The translations under genes and the position numbers were made by a program. From JBMOLK01 sp049325575 (GTDB lineage Bacteria > Bacillota > Clostridia > Acetivibrionales > Acetivibrionaceae): a DNA stretch of 24,611 nt. The stretch is taken from positions 1 to 24,611 of the forward strand of contig JBMOLK010000011.1 of assembly GCA_049325575.1 (NCBI GenBank), read 5' to 3'. This document shows, piece by piece, positions 6,266 to 13,487 of this stretch; within the stretch, counting starts at the first letter, position 1, and each line of letters begins with the position of its first letter. Under the pieces are notes generated by a model that searched no databases, was not told the DNA's origin, and saw nothing but the letters and a program-made list of their open reading frames with translations.

Positions 6266-6709
6266 ATGGAAAAACAGTCTGGAGGGAATTTGAACTGGGT
6301 ATTTTCACAAGATAGCATTTCAAGTATTTTAGGCGAGGATTTCTGGAATGATGTAAGCAGCGTTTTGCCAAAGAGAGGGCCCTGTATTGATGTGTTTCAA
6401 ACAGACAGAGATGTCCATGTTGTTGTTGAAATCCCGGGAATACATACGCCTGAAATGGTTAAAGTGAAATTATCAAATTTTAAGCTGATAATAAGCGGAA
6501 AGATACCTTATACATATCAGATCTCTCAAGAGGAGCTTTTAAAAAATGAACGCTTCTTTGGGGAGTTTAAACGCGAAATTGAACTTCCTGGGTCGATAGA
6601 TCCGGAGTGTGAGATAACCGCACAATATAAAAATGGAATTATTGAGATAAAGCTTCCAAAAGCATTAAATACTGAGGAAAAGTATGTACCGGTACAGTTC
6701 GGCGAGTAA
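6266..6709 (+). CDS. Hsp20/alpha-crystallin family small heat-shock protein
   Basis: A 147-residue protein with a variable N-terminus (about 1-37) and an alpha-crystallin domain: CIDVFQTDRDVHVVVEIPGI, LIISGKIPY, ERFFGEFKREIELPG and YKNGIIEIKLPK. The last is the family's 'A..knGvL.v.lPK' signature. Such proteins are ATP-independent holdases that keep unfolding clients soluble; some clostridial and bacillus members are spore coat proteins. The ATG at 6266 follows TAGGAGGAT. The 98-bp inverted repeat lies immediately upstream. It is convergent with the GerPA-like operon, sharing the terminator at 6720-6748. Confidence 0.9.
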   Translation: MEKQSGGNLNWVFSQDSISSILGEDFWNDVSSVLPKRGPCIDVFQTDRDVHVVVEIPGIHTPEMVKVKLSNFKLIISGKIPYTYQISQEELLKNERFFGEFKREIELPGSIDPECEITAQYKNGIIEIKLPKALNTEEKYVPVQFGE

Positions 6710-6719
6710 TAACAAAAAC

Positions 6720-6748
6720 AGACACCCGATTATGAAAAACGGATGTCT
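6720..6748. terminator. terminator between hsp20 and the GerPA-like operon
   Basis: AGACA.CCG (6720-6728) pairs with CGG.TGTCT (6740-6748) with one mismatch. It overlaps the last codons of the minus-strand gene. Confidence 0.5.
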
Positions 6749-7428
6749 ATTTGCCTTGTATCCGGGTTGTGTTCTTTAGGGATAGATACCTCCAGTGTTC
6801 TATTCTTCATGGTAGCCGATAACCCCTCATTTTTCACATCGTATGGAAGATTAACAATCTGCTCCTTTCCCCTTGGGGCCCATTTGATCATTAGCTTATT
6901 CATACCAATACGTACCCGGACCTGGCGTTCATTTATATTAGGAGGGACGGCTATACGTACAATAACATAGTCATGAGCTTCAAAAATTTTTACTCCCTCA
7001 TCCTGTTCTTCCAAGATGACCTCGGCACTTCTTGTGTCTTTAGCTTGTGCCACAGGTTGTTGTATAGGTTGAACTTGAGACAGTTTTAATGATTGATTGA
7101 TTATATTTTGAATATATTCATTCAGACCTGAAAGCCCTCCAAGGCCTGGTGACCCACCAAACATTCCTTCTGGAAGCCCTGTGGGCATTCCTCCGAGTGT
7201 TCCTTTCATTGGTAATAAGGACTGTGTTATTAGGTCCTGTATGTTTCTGCTGAACTCTGCAGAGTCTTGCATATTAGCCCGGCTGTTTTTCCTGATTTCA
7301 TCTTTCTTTGATGCTTCAGCAGCATCACGTATATAGTTGCTGATATGGGAAAGGTCTTTGGTCTCAAGGGTATCTCTAAGCTTAATTCCAAACATCAGAG
7401 GATCAATCATTTTTCTAAAGTCATTCAT
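6730..7428 (-). CDS. Hsp20-like protein with long N-terminal extension, probably spore-associated
   Basis: A 232-residue protein and the last gene of the minus-strand operon. Residues 1-60 are helical and charged. About 75-130 form a flexible Gly/Pro/Met/Leu region (repeated GLGGL, GMPTG, GMFGG) and then a Gln/Pro stretch. The C-terminal 90 residues form an alpha-crystallin-like beta sandwich (EQDEGVKIFEAHDYVIVRIA, 'NKLMIKW', 'NEGLSATMKNRTLEVSIPKE'). The final strand matches the 'A.mknGvLei.iPk' motif. It resembles clostridial Hsp20-type spore coat proteins. The start has GGAAGG 8 bases upstream. Co-transcription with GerPA-like genes supports assembly in the spore coat, which is inferred. 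Confidence 0.7.
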   Translation of the reverse strand: MNDFRKMIDPLMFGIKLRDTLETKDLSHISNYIRDAAEASKKDEIRKNSRANMQDSAEFSRNIQDLITQSLLPMKGTLGGMPTGLPEGMFGGSPGLGGLSGLNEYIQNIINQSLKLSQVQPIQQPVAQAKDTRSAEVILEEQDEGVKIFEAHDYVIVRIAVPPNINERQVRVRIGMNKLMIKWAPRGKEQIVNLPYDVKNEGLSATMKNRTLEVSIPKEHNPDTRQIDIRFS

Positions 7429-7471
7429 TTATTCATCCTTCCTTTCATAGCTTAACATGCACTTTAAATGT

Positions 7472-7765
7472 CTATTCCAAAACTTTATCATCCGATATAT
7501 TTGACTTAACCAATTCCTTAACCCAGTCAGGGAATTCCTTTTTTTCCGAGCAGTTTAGCATGTCAATCTTACCTGGATCGCTAAGAAGCGAGCGAATATC
7601 CTGAATATCGTTGTTATCACCGCTTATTGAGCCAAATCCCTGGTTTTGCTTTTTATAGCTTTCAAAACCAATAGGAAGATTATTGCCTATATTAAGACAG
7701 GACGCTCCTTCGATATTTCCAATACGAATATTTCCTATAAGAAAAACGGGTGATAGATATGACAT
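7472..7765 (-). CDS. GerPA-like family protein, paralogue 4 (GerPD/PE-like position)
   Basis: A 97-residue protein. MSYLSPVFLIGNIRIGNIEG and the segment LNIGNNLPIGFESYKKQNQG followed by FGSISGDNN align with the other three paralogues upstream, which share 'vG.N....W.s..K.N.GfG...G..N'. A 'LLSDPGKID' tail matches LSDPDIVD of paralogue 2. The start is the ATG at 7765 after AGGAGGG; an in-frame ATG at 7780 lies before that site. GerP proteins are small coat components needed for germinants to cross the coat in bacilli; assignment here is by fold pattern and operon context. Confidence 0.6.
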   Translation of the reverse strand: MSYLSPVFLIGNIRIGNIEGASCLNIGNNLPIGFESYKKQNQGFGSISGDNNDIQDIRSLLSDPGKIDMLNCSEKKEFPDWVKELVKSNISDDKVLE

Positions 7766-7839
7766 TTTGCCCTCCTGCATAATAATTTATTAAAAAGTAA
7801 TGCTTTTGTTTAGATTATCTGCTCAATAGTGACAATCTT

Positions 7840-8226
7840 TTAATTTTTATGTACTTTTTTTATTTCTTTAGAGGAGCTCTGAGCACTGTCGGGGTTCTTT
7901 TTAGCCTTCCCAGGATCGTTTACCTTAACGCCGAAGTTATTACCCATATTAAGTGCACCACTAAGTTCCTTTATATCAAGATTGTCCAAGCGAAATACCA
8001 GCTCTTTTAGCTCTAGATTGTGCACTTCAAGGTTGTTTATATTGATTTGGTATTCAGGCTGCTTTCTGCTAAACTTGTCAATTATCTCTTCAAGTTTCTT
8101 AAGTCTTTCGTCAATCTTTTTTAAGAATAGGTCTTCAATATCCTGAGATTTTGCCCTTTTTTTTATTGAAACAAATTTTCTGTGTTTCCCTTTTTTATCT
8201 TCATCAAAAAACGTAATTATGATCAA
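7840..8226 (-). CDS. GerPC-like coiled-coil protein
   Basis: A 128-residue protein with a basic N-terminus (KKGKHRKFVSIKKRAKSQD). A coiled coil follows around residues 30-55 (LKKIDERLKKLEEIIDKFSR). Then comes a leucine-rich repeating strand region (ININNLEVHNLELKELVFRL, DNLDIKELSGALNMGNNFG) and a Lys/Ser-rich tail. An N-terminal coil followed by a 'sG.LN.G' block is the GerPC layout, though shorter than the roughly 200 residues of bacilli. The reading frame opens with TTG at 8226 preceded by AGGTGGTGAGG; no ATG is better placed. It lies between GerPA-like paralogues. Confidence 0.55.
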   Translation of the reverse strand: MIIITFFDEDKKGKHRKFVSIKKRAKSQDIEDLFLKKIDERLKKLEEIIDKFSRKQPEYQININNLEVHNLELKELVFRLDNLDIKELSGALNMGNNFGVKVNDPGKAKKNPDSAQSSSKEIKKVHKN

Positions 8227-8242
8227 AGCCTCACCACCTACT

Positions 8243-8482
8243 TCATGTGATTGTTATACTATTTGATGTTACTCCAGTACTATTGTCAACCTCATGCATG
8301 CCTGATTTAATAATTGCGCTTTTTATATTTAAGGAGCAGTTGTTATTTCCTAATAATAGTCCATAACCCTCGTTGCTTACGGAAGATGCTTTCCAACTGT
8401 AGTGCAGGTTATTCCCTGTAAAAACACCGGATGAATTTGAAATATTATCAATAATGATTTTGTTAAATCTTACATGCAACAT
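8243..8482 (-). CDS. GerPA-like family protein, paralogue 3
   Basis: A 79-residue protein with FNKIIIDNISNSSGVFTGNN, then W.ASSVSNEGYGLLLGNNN. It keeps the N-terminal beta segment, Asn after Gly, the Trp and the G(F/Y)G block of its paralogues, but is the most divergent (K.N replaced by VSN) and ends in a Thr/Ser tail. GGAGG lies 6 bases before the ATG. It is the third gene of the operon and probably acts with its neighbours in the coat. Confidence 0.6.
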   Translation of the reverse strand: MLHVRFNKIIIDNISNSSGVFTGNNLHYSWKASSVSNEGYGLLLGNNNCSLNIKSAIIKSGMHEVDNSTGVTSNSITIT

Positions 8483-8508
8483 GTTAAGCCTCCATTTACT
8501 TATCAGAA

Positions 8509-8796
8509 TTATTCCAGGATATTTTTACTATAAGGTAACGAAGTTTCAATAACTTCTGTTTTACTGCCCTTGGAGATATACGGACTATCTACAATATCTG
8601 GATCAGAGAGAACATTTAATAGTATCCTTATTGCATTCATTTCTCCCATTACCCTGCCAAAACCGGAATTTGTCTTACCTGTGGAAGACCAGTTGGATTG
8701 AGAGTTTTCGCCAACAAAAATTCCCGAAACACTGTCGATCGAGTTTACGTTAATGCTGTTAAATATTATGACACCTGCATTCTTTCCAGTAAACAT
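8509..8796 (-). CDS. GerPA-like family protein, paralogue 2
   Basis: A 95-residue protein. FNSINVNSIDSVSGIFVGEN and the segment NWSSTGKTNSGFGRVMGEMN give the shared motif, followed by a 'NVLSDPDIVDSPYI' tail like that of bacillus GerP-type proteins, which often carry a D-P-D..D block. It has a GTGAGG-type ribosome site. It lies 65 bases after paralogue 1 and 26 bases before paralogue 3. Confidence 0.6.
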   Translation of the reverse strand: MFTGKNAGVIIFNSINVNSIDSVSGIFVGENSQSNWSSTGKTNSGFGRVMGEMNAIRILLNVLSDPDIVDSPYISKGSKTEVIETSLPYSKNILE

Positions 8797-8861
8797 AATC
8801 AGAACCTCACAATAAGAATCTATACATAAAATACATTAATACAATGCTCTAAAAACATTAA

Positions 8862-9107
8862 TTATGCCAATTGGTTTTGCGGTGATACATTGCCTGTAGG
8901 GTTATTTATAGGCATATCAGTTACATCTGTATCTATGATACAAGAAGAACCAAGCGTATTCCAGTTTATACCGTTCGGCACACCGAATCCAAAGTTTCTT
9001 TTTTGGTGAGAACTCCAACCGGGCTGGGAGTTAACTCCGACAGAAACCATAGAGGATGTGTTTATATGGACAGTGTTTATTGCATTAAAAACTATTGGTA
9101 CAGCCAC
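8862..9107 (-). CDS. GerPA-like family protein, paralogue 1 (first gene of operon)
   Basis: An 81-residue protein beginning MAVPIVFNAINTVHINTSSM. Like GerPA/GerPF it starts with a short beta segment containing Ile/Asn repeats; it then has VGVNSQPGWSSHQKRNFGFG and a GINW block. The start is GTG at 9107 with GGAGGAG 7 bases upstream; no ATG fits. It leads the six-gene operon 9107 to 6730. A CATA-N3-TA sequence (9204-9196 on the minus strand) could be a mother-cell sigma -10. Confidence 0.65.
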   Translation of the reverse strand: MAVPIVFNAINTVHINTSSMVSVGVNSQPGWSSHQKRNFGFGVPNGINWNTLGSSCIIDTDVTDMPINNPTGNVSPQNQLA

Positions 9108-9195
9108 TATTACTCCTCCTTCGAGAATCTATAAGTAAGATTATGCATTTACTCACTGTTTAATCATTCCTTATACAACAAATACTTGCATGATT

Positions 9196-9224
9196 TAGTA
9201 TATGTGTGGTAATAGTGTTTAGTG
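9196..9224 (-). promoter_or_regulatory. possible mother-cell sigma promoter of the GerPA-like operon
   Basis: On the minus strand CATATACTA (9204-9196) fits CATA-N3-TA, with CAC 17 bases upstream. The -35 region is weak, so this is tentative. Confidence 0.3.
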
Positions 9225-9264
9225 CTTGTTATGATTATCACTGAAGATACAAGACAATGGCATT

Positions 9265-10563
9265 TTATCCCTTTTTCTTTTGTTGAAAGAAGTCAATTCT
9301 TTCTCCACTTGTAATATTCAGCATTCTGCTCTTTGGTTCATATATTTTTTGAGATGTGTAGATTCCATTGTGCCCGGAGAATAAATAACTGACTATGCAG
9401 GCAATAAAGAAAAATATTACGCCTTTACCCTCAAACATTTCAATACTTAGCAGGAAGCAGGATATTGGTGCATTAGCTGCACCGCAAAACACGGCTATAA
9501 GCCCAATACCGGCAAGAAAGGAGGTTGGTAAGTCAACTATACCTGATAAGGTATTTCCCAGGGTTGCACCTACAAAAAAGAGGGGTATTGCCTCGCCGCC
9601 ACGAAAGCCGGTTCCCATTGTGACAGCTGTAAATAGTATCTTGGCTAAAAACGCATAAGCAGGGACATGTCCTTCAAAGGCATCGGTAACCAATTTTAAA
9701 CCGCGGCCGGTGTAATCTTGTGAGCCCACTATATAAACCAATGCAATAATAATAATTCCGCCAACCATACCAATCAACATTGGATCTTTCAAGTATTTTT
9801 TAGAAAGGTTTTCAATATTATGCCTCAATTTGCTGTATAAGACGCTTGTAAAACTGAAGATAATGGATACTATAATTATTTTTAAAACGGCATCTGCTGT
9901 TATAGCCGGTATTTCATATATAATATGTTTATCAACGGGAGCCCCCCATGCCTTAGTTGTAAAGTAGGCCACAAAGCTTGATACAAAACACGGGACCAGT
10001 GCCTCGTACTTCATCTGCCCTAAAGCCACAGCTTCCATGCCGAAAACTGTTCCCGTTAAGGGTGCACTAAAGGCAGAGCCGAATCCGCTGCTTATCCCGC
10101 TCATAAATAGAATTCTTTGGTCGGTTTTGTTTACCCTGAACAGCCGGTTTACCGCTTCCGTTATGCTGCCTCCCATTTGTACGGCTGCAGCTTCTCTACC
10201 TGTTGAACCACCAAACAGATGGGTAATAAACGATGCCAAAAAAACCAGAGGTCCCATTCTAATGGGAACAGTTCCCTGCCCATGATGAATATATTCCAGA
10301 ACAACACTGTTTCCCTTATCAGCTTCCTTGCCGAAATGTTTGTACAAGTAGCCAATTATTATTCCTCCCAAAGGGAGAAATAACAGGAAATAAGGATTTG
10401 CCTCCCGTTTGTTTGTAAGAAACTGTACGGCAATTTTAAAGAAAGCTGTCGTTGAGCCTACCGCTATACCGATAATACTTCCCCAGAATACCCATTTAAA
10501 TAGTGTTGTAATGAATGTTAAATATTTATGCTTGCCGACATTATTACTTTCCAAATTCTCCAT
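9265..10563 (-). CDS. CLC-family anion channel/antiporter, possibly fluoride type
   Basis: A 432-residue membrane protein with the CLC helix pattern. The gating-glutamate motif is GGSTGREAAAVQMGGS with Glu124. The first anion-binding loop, normally GSGIP in chloride members, is KGNSV (Asn85 in the place of the central Ser). Replacement of that Ser by Asn and a GRE.(t/a)AVQMG motif are typical of the CLC-F fluoride/proton antiporters of bacteria, so fluoride export is the preferred guess. 'GTGFRGGEAIPLFFVGATLG' is the second half-repeat motif. AGGAGA lies 8 bases before the ATG. It follows a DUF1657 gene by 64 bases, probably one transcript. I saw no fluoride riboswitch in the short leader. 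Confidence 0.85.
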   Translation of the reverse strand: MENLESNNVGKHKYLTFITTLFKWVFWGSIIGIAVGSTTAFFKIAVQFLTNKREANPYFLLFLPLGGIIIGYLYKHFGKEADKGNSVVLEYIHHGQGTVPIRMGPLVFLASFITHLFGGSTGREAAAVQMGGSITEAVNRLFRVNKTDQRILFMSGISSGFGSAFSAPLTGTVFGMEAVALGQMKYEALVPCFVSSFVAYFTTKAWGAPVDKHIIYEIPAITADAVLKIIIVSIIFSFTSVLYSKLRHNIENLSKKYLKDPMLIGMVGGIIIIALVYIVGSQDYTGRGLKLVTDAFEGHVPAYAFLAKILFTAVTMGTGFRGGEAIPLFFVGATLGNTLSGIVDLPTSFLAGIGLIAVFCGAANAPISCFLLSIEMFEGKGVIFFFIACIVSYLFSGHNGIYTSQKIYEPKSRMLNITSGERIDFFQQKKKG

Positions 10564-10627
10564 AAAAATACTCTCCTGAATTTGTCTATAGCTGGCATCC
10601 TACTAATATTTTCAACACATCCGATTC

Positions 10628-10834
10628 CTATTTCTTTTGGTTTAACTGATTGTTATGGTTTAAATAATCCAGCCTGTCAGTTAGAAACTGAATATGTTTT
10701 TCAATATCAGCCTTCATGATGTTAAACATCTGTTTTGCCTGCTGATCTTCTGTTGACTCTGCCATCAGTGCATAACTGCCCTTCATAGATTCACAGGTTG
10801 CCTTTGCTTTTTGCAGGTCGCTTTGTACTGTCAT
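10628..10834 (-). CDS. DUF1657 small helical protein
   Basis: A 68-residue protein starting MTVQSDLQKAKATCESMKGS and continuing AESTEDQQAKQMFNIMKADI. This matches DUF1657 ('MTV...L.qtlA.lk...a.l...a..t.d..aKqmf......l...i..L..r...i'). The family is found in spore formers, often near spoVA and DUF421 genes. GAGGTG lies before the ATG at 10834; the in-frame GTG at 10843 overlaps that site and is less likely. The partner gene downstream here is the CLC antiporter. Confidence 0.8.
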   Translation of the reverse strand: MTVQSDLQKAKATCESMKGSYALMAESTEDQQAKQMFNIMKADIEKHIQFLTDRLDYLNHNNQLNQKK

Positions 10835-10928
10835 TATTATCACCTCGCCTTCACTATAGTTAGTTTAACCAAACAATATTTTAAAATTCGATACAACAGA
10901 TATCTTTATACGTTTTGTTAACGTTAGC

Positions 10929-11090
10929 ATGGCAATGGCAGGTATTGCAAATTGGTCTCATAAGGAACGTGAAGGAAGGGCTGCTGATGTCCTTAAAAAA
11001 ATACATAATCCAGACTGGAAATGTGTATTATGTAACCTTATTCACTTTCAAATCATACAATATAATACAATTCCAATCGGAGGTATTTAA
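10929..11090 (+). other. short open frame before DUF2935 copy 2, possible relic
   Basis: Fifty-three codons starting MAMAGIANWSHKEREGRAAD, with a C..C motif (WKCVLC). It overlaps the promoter and ribosome site of the next gene and has no ribosome site of its own. It looks more protein-like than random at its start but I do not recognise it; a gene remnant or chance frame are both possible. Confidence 0.2.
11035..11062 (+). promoter_or_regulatory. sigma-K/sigma-E type promoter of DUF2935 gene 2
   Basis: ACC (11035-11037), 16 bases, then CATACAATA (11054-11062), matching CATA-N3-TA. The arrangement and the 29-30 base distance to the start codon equal those of DUF2935 copy 1. Confidence 0.5.
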
Positions 11091-11091
11091 T

Positions 11092-11850
11092 ATGTTAAGC
11101 TTAATTGAAGAAATAAGGTTTTGGACCGGGATTATGAGAGACCACGGGGAATTTATACTTTCTTCACTGTCACATAACGAACAAGAGGCTATACACTTTG
11201 CCCGACTTTATAAAGAGACATTCTCAAGACTTCATGAAAGATCTAAAAGCTTAACAGGCGTAAATAGCATTAATACGGCAAATTCAATTCTAAATGAATC
11301 TATGAATGTACTATTATGTTTCATTAATTTTAAAAAAATTTTGCTTGGAAGACTATTGAAGTGTCAACTTAATACCAGTCTTCCGCCAACCTTCTATAAT
11401 CACATGATTAATGAAGCCATGGAGTTTTACGAAACCCTTATAAATATTCAATGCAATAAACCGGTAAATCCATTACTTGAAAATCTGGATCTTCACAAGA
11501 TATGGCTTCCTGATGCATCAGGGCATGCGGCTTCAATAGCGGGCGATCTTGACCCAACAGAACAGATGCTTATTAATGAAGCACAGGAATTTGAAAAATG
11601 TTTTAACTGCCTTACACTAAAGGCCCAAGAACTTGGTAAGATGCTAACCAGGACATGTATTGACGATGGAGCTTTAAAACGACTTAATGAAGAGGTCAAA
11701 ATGAAGATAGGAGAATTCATAGGCTTCCTGGATAATATAAAAGAATTAAGAGTAGAATGTAAAGTTCTAGGGGTTCTAAAGCCCTTGATTCCTGATCATA
11801 TGATAAGAGAGGAAAAATACTACTTAAACAAAATTGCAGCCTATGAATAA
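11092..11850 (+). CDS. DUF2935 ferritin-like helical protein, copy 2
   Basis: A 252-residue paralogue of the protein at 3975, with the same two-half structure: IRFWTGIMRDHGEFI opens the first half and LHKIWLPDASGHAASIAGDL the second. INEAMEFYE, LDPTEQ and LKPLIPDHMIREE are shared. His residues in RDH and GHAA and acidic residues in the bundle could bind metal, as in other ferritin-like folds. The ATG at 11092 follows GGAGG; no upstream start has a site. It is divergent from the DUF1657-CLC pair and apparently has its own mother-cell-type promoter. Confidence 0.85.
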   Translation: MLSLIEEIRFWTGIMRDHGEFILSSLSHNEQEAIHFARLYKETFSRLHERSKSLTGVNSINTANSILNESMNVLLCFINFKKILLGRLLKCQLNTSLPPTFYNHMINEAMEFYETLINIQCNKPVNPLLENLDLHKIWLPDASGHAASIAGDLDPTEQMLINEAQEFEKCFNCLTLKAQELGKMLTRTCIDDGALKRLNEEVKMKIGEFIGFLDNIKELRVECKVLGVLKPLIPDHMIREEKYYLNKIAAYE

Positions 11851-11906
11851 GTTGTGCAAGAAAGCTTATAAGAAAAGACCAAGTATAGGGCAAGTACATT
11901 TGAAAG

Positions 11907-11935
11907 TTGACATAATGCAGATCGGTTGGTACCAT
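11907..11935 (+). promoter_or_regulatory. sigma-A promoter of the MarR-reductase operon
   Basis: TTGACA (11907-11912), 17 bases, TACCAT (11930-11935). The -10 box overlaps the left arm of the palindromic operator at 11932-11960. Confidence 0.65.
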
Positions 11936-11960
11936 ATAGTTAGATTAACTAACTATATGG
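11932..11960. promoter_or_regulatory. MarR-type palindromic operator
   Basis: Perfect 12-base arms CCATATAGTTAG (11932-11943) and CTAACTATATGG (11949-11960) flank ATTAA. It covers the -10 box and initiation region and reaches the first in-frame ATG (11957), as expected for autorepression by the MarR protein encoded next. Confidence 0.8.
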
Positions 11961-11971
11961 AGATGAGACTT

Positions 11972-12412
11972 ATGCCTAGTGATTTGGCTTATAGGCTGTC
12001 AGAAGGGATGTCTGCCTTTTGCAGGGCAAACATGAATCGCAAGTCCAACTTGCCCATACGTTCAAGTGAAATGAGAGCACTGATTTTTATAACGCTAAAT
12101 GCAGGTGATATAGGGGTAAGGGCCGTAGAGTTAAGTGATTATTTTGGAATACAAAAATCCTCTGTCAGCTCAATTATAGCTTCTCTCGAAAAGCAAGGTT
12201 ATGTTAAACGAACCTTATCTGAAAATGACAAAAGGAACAGTCCGCTATTTCCAACAAAAAGGGGAACAAAGCTTGTAAATGAAACAATTGAAGAATACCA
12301 TAGGATATCTAATAGACTGATAGATATTATAGGTATAAAAAAAAGTGAAGAGTTTTTGCAAATCCTTAATATGGCTGCAAAAATAATTCAGAATGGAGAT
12401 GTAAATTTATGA
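11972..12412 (+). CDS. MarR-family transcriptional repressor
   Basis: A 146-residue winged-helix protein with N- and C-terminal dimerisation helices. The DNA-binding part is VRAVELSDYFGIQKSSVSSI, then IASLEKQGYVKRTLSENDKR and the wing 'RNSPLFPTKRG'. It is similar in layout to MarR proteins that sense phenolics, quinones or oxidants; no conserved Cys for a thiol switch is evident. The ATG at 11972 is preceded by GGAGATGAG; ATG 11957 or 11963 are alternatives inside or next to the operator. Its stop overlaps the start of the next gene (ATGA), so the repressor and the reductase are translationally coupled. Confidence 0.9.
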   Translation: MPSDLAYRLSEGMSAFCRANMNRKSNLPIRSSEMRALIFITLNAGDIGVRAVELSDYFGIQKSSVSSIIASLEKQGYVKRTLSENDKRNSPLFPTKRGTKLVNETIEEYHRISNRLIDIIGIKKSEEFLQILNMAAKIIQNGDVNL

Positions 12413-13269
12413 GAGTAATGGTTACTGGTGCCTCTGGAAATGTGGGAAGATATGTTTTGGAAAGCCTGGTGGATATGGGAGAACAGGTTTTAGCTGCAGG
12501 TACAAGCCTTGACAAGCTTAATGCCACTTATGGAAAGATAGACAGTGTTAAAACGGTATACTTTGATTTTACCAATATGGATACTTTTGAAACGGCTCTC
12601 AAGGAGGTTGAAAGGGTATTCTTAATGCGTCCGCCGCACCTTGGAAAACCGGAGGATTTGCTGCCTTTTATAGAGGCCATGTCCAGGGCAAATATAAAAC
12701 TGGTGTCTTTCCTTTCCCTTATGGGAGTAGAAAACAACCCTGTACCTCCACACCACAAAATTGAAAAATTTATTGAACAGTACAAGCTCCCTTATGCTCA
12801 CATACGCCCCGGTTTTTTTATGCAGAATATTTCAGGAATTCATGCACTGGAGATAAAGGAACAGAACCAGATATTCATACCTGCGGGTAAAAGCAAGACA
12901 AGCTTTATTGATGCAAAGGATATCGGTCTTGCTGCTGCAACTGTACTTCATTCACCTGATAAGTATAAGAACACAGCGTATACCATTACTGGCCCCGAAT
13001 CCCTGGACTATTATCAGATAGCAGAGATACTTTCACAAGTGCTTGGAAGGAAAATAGAGTATGCAAAGCCTTCATATTTTAAATACCGCAGTGTATATAT
13101 TAAAAAAAGAGGCCTTGACAAGAGATATGTCAGTGTGACAGTAATGCTGTATTTTATGACGCGCATGGGTACGGCAAAGAAGGTAACAGATGAATTTGAA
13201 AAGTTAACGGGCAGAAAGTCAAGGACTTTTAAGGAGTTTGCACTGGATAATATAAAGGAATGGCAGTAA
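12409..13269 (+). CDS. NmrA-like NAD(P)-binding protein (atypical SDR)
   Basis: A 286-residue Rossmann-fold protein. The N-terminal MRVMVTGASGNVGRYVLESL carries the GxxGxxG dinucleotide site of atypical short-chain dehydrogenases. VSFLSLMGVENN and YAHIRPGFFMQNI are typical of the NmrA/quinone-reductase (QOR2-like) group, which lacks a classical YxxxK. 'FIDAKDIGLAAATVL' and 'TGPESLDYYQIAEILSQVLG' are the usual C-terminal substrate-domain blocks. It overlaps the marR-type gene by 4 bases, so it is the likely target of that repressor, perhaps for detoxifying an electrophile or quinone. Substrate is unknown. Confidence 0.88.
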   Translation: MRVMVTGASGNVGRYVLESLVDMGEQVLAAGTSLDKLNATYGKIDSVKTVYFDFTNMDTFETALKEVERVFLMRPPHLGKPEDLLPFIEAMSRANIKLVSFLSLMGVENNPVPPHHKIEKFIEQYKLPYAHIRPGFFMQNISGIHALEIKEQNQIFIPAGKSKTSFIDAKDIGLAAATVLHSPDKYKNTAYTITGPESLDYYQIAEILSQVLGRKIEYAKPSYFKYRSVYIKKRGLDKRYVSVTVMLYFMTRMGTAKKVTDEFEKLTGRKSRTFKEFALDNIKEWQ

Positions 13270-13324
13270 ACCAAAAGCAGCCACAACTAATATTTAGTGC
13301 AGTTGCTCTATACAAAACAAAAGG

Positions 13325-13357
13325 TAACATAACAATGTCGAAGTACATATTATGTTA
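13325..13357. repeat. dyad upstream of the copper-storage-like gene
   Basis: TAACATAA (13325-13332) pairs with TTATGTTA (13350-13357) around 17 bases. It may be a regulator site for the genes at 13412/13488; its role is unknown. Confidence 0.35.
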
Positions 13358-13411
13358 ACAGGTCGATATATTAATCAAAATAAAAATGAAAGGTGGTAGG
13401 CGGGTTTAGTT

Positions 13412-13456
13412 ATGGGTGCTTATGGCTATGGAGCGGCACCTGTAGTCTGTTACTAA
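13412..13456 (+). CDS. possible 14-residue peptide
   Basis: ATG at 13412 opens MGAYGYGAAPVVCY followed by TAA. The Gly/Tyr-rich start resembles very short sporulation peptides (YjcZ-type begin MG.GYG), but the hydrophobic tail of that family is missing. The upstream site is poor (GGCGGG, 7 bases before). It precedes the Cys-rich gene by 31 bases and could be a leader peptide, a relic or chance. Confidence 0.25.
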   Translation: MGAYGYGAAPVVCY

Positions 13457-13487
13457 TATCTAAGCTCTATGAAAGGAGAAATCTATA

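Noticed and set aside
10564..10627. Fluoride riboswitch before the CLC gene
   Set aside because: The 64-base gap lacks the conserved crcB-motif helices and GGNGAUGG start.
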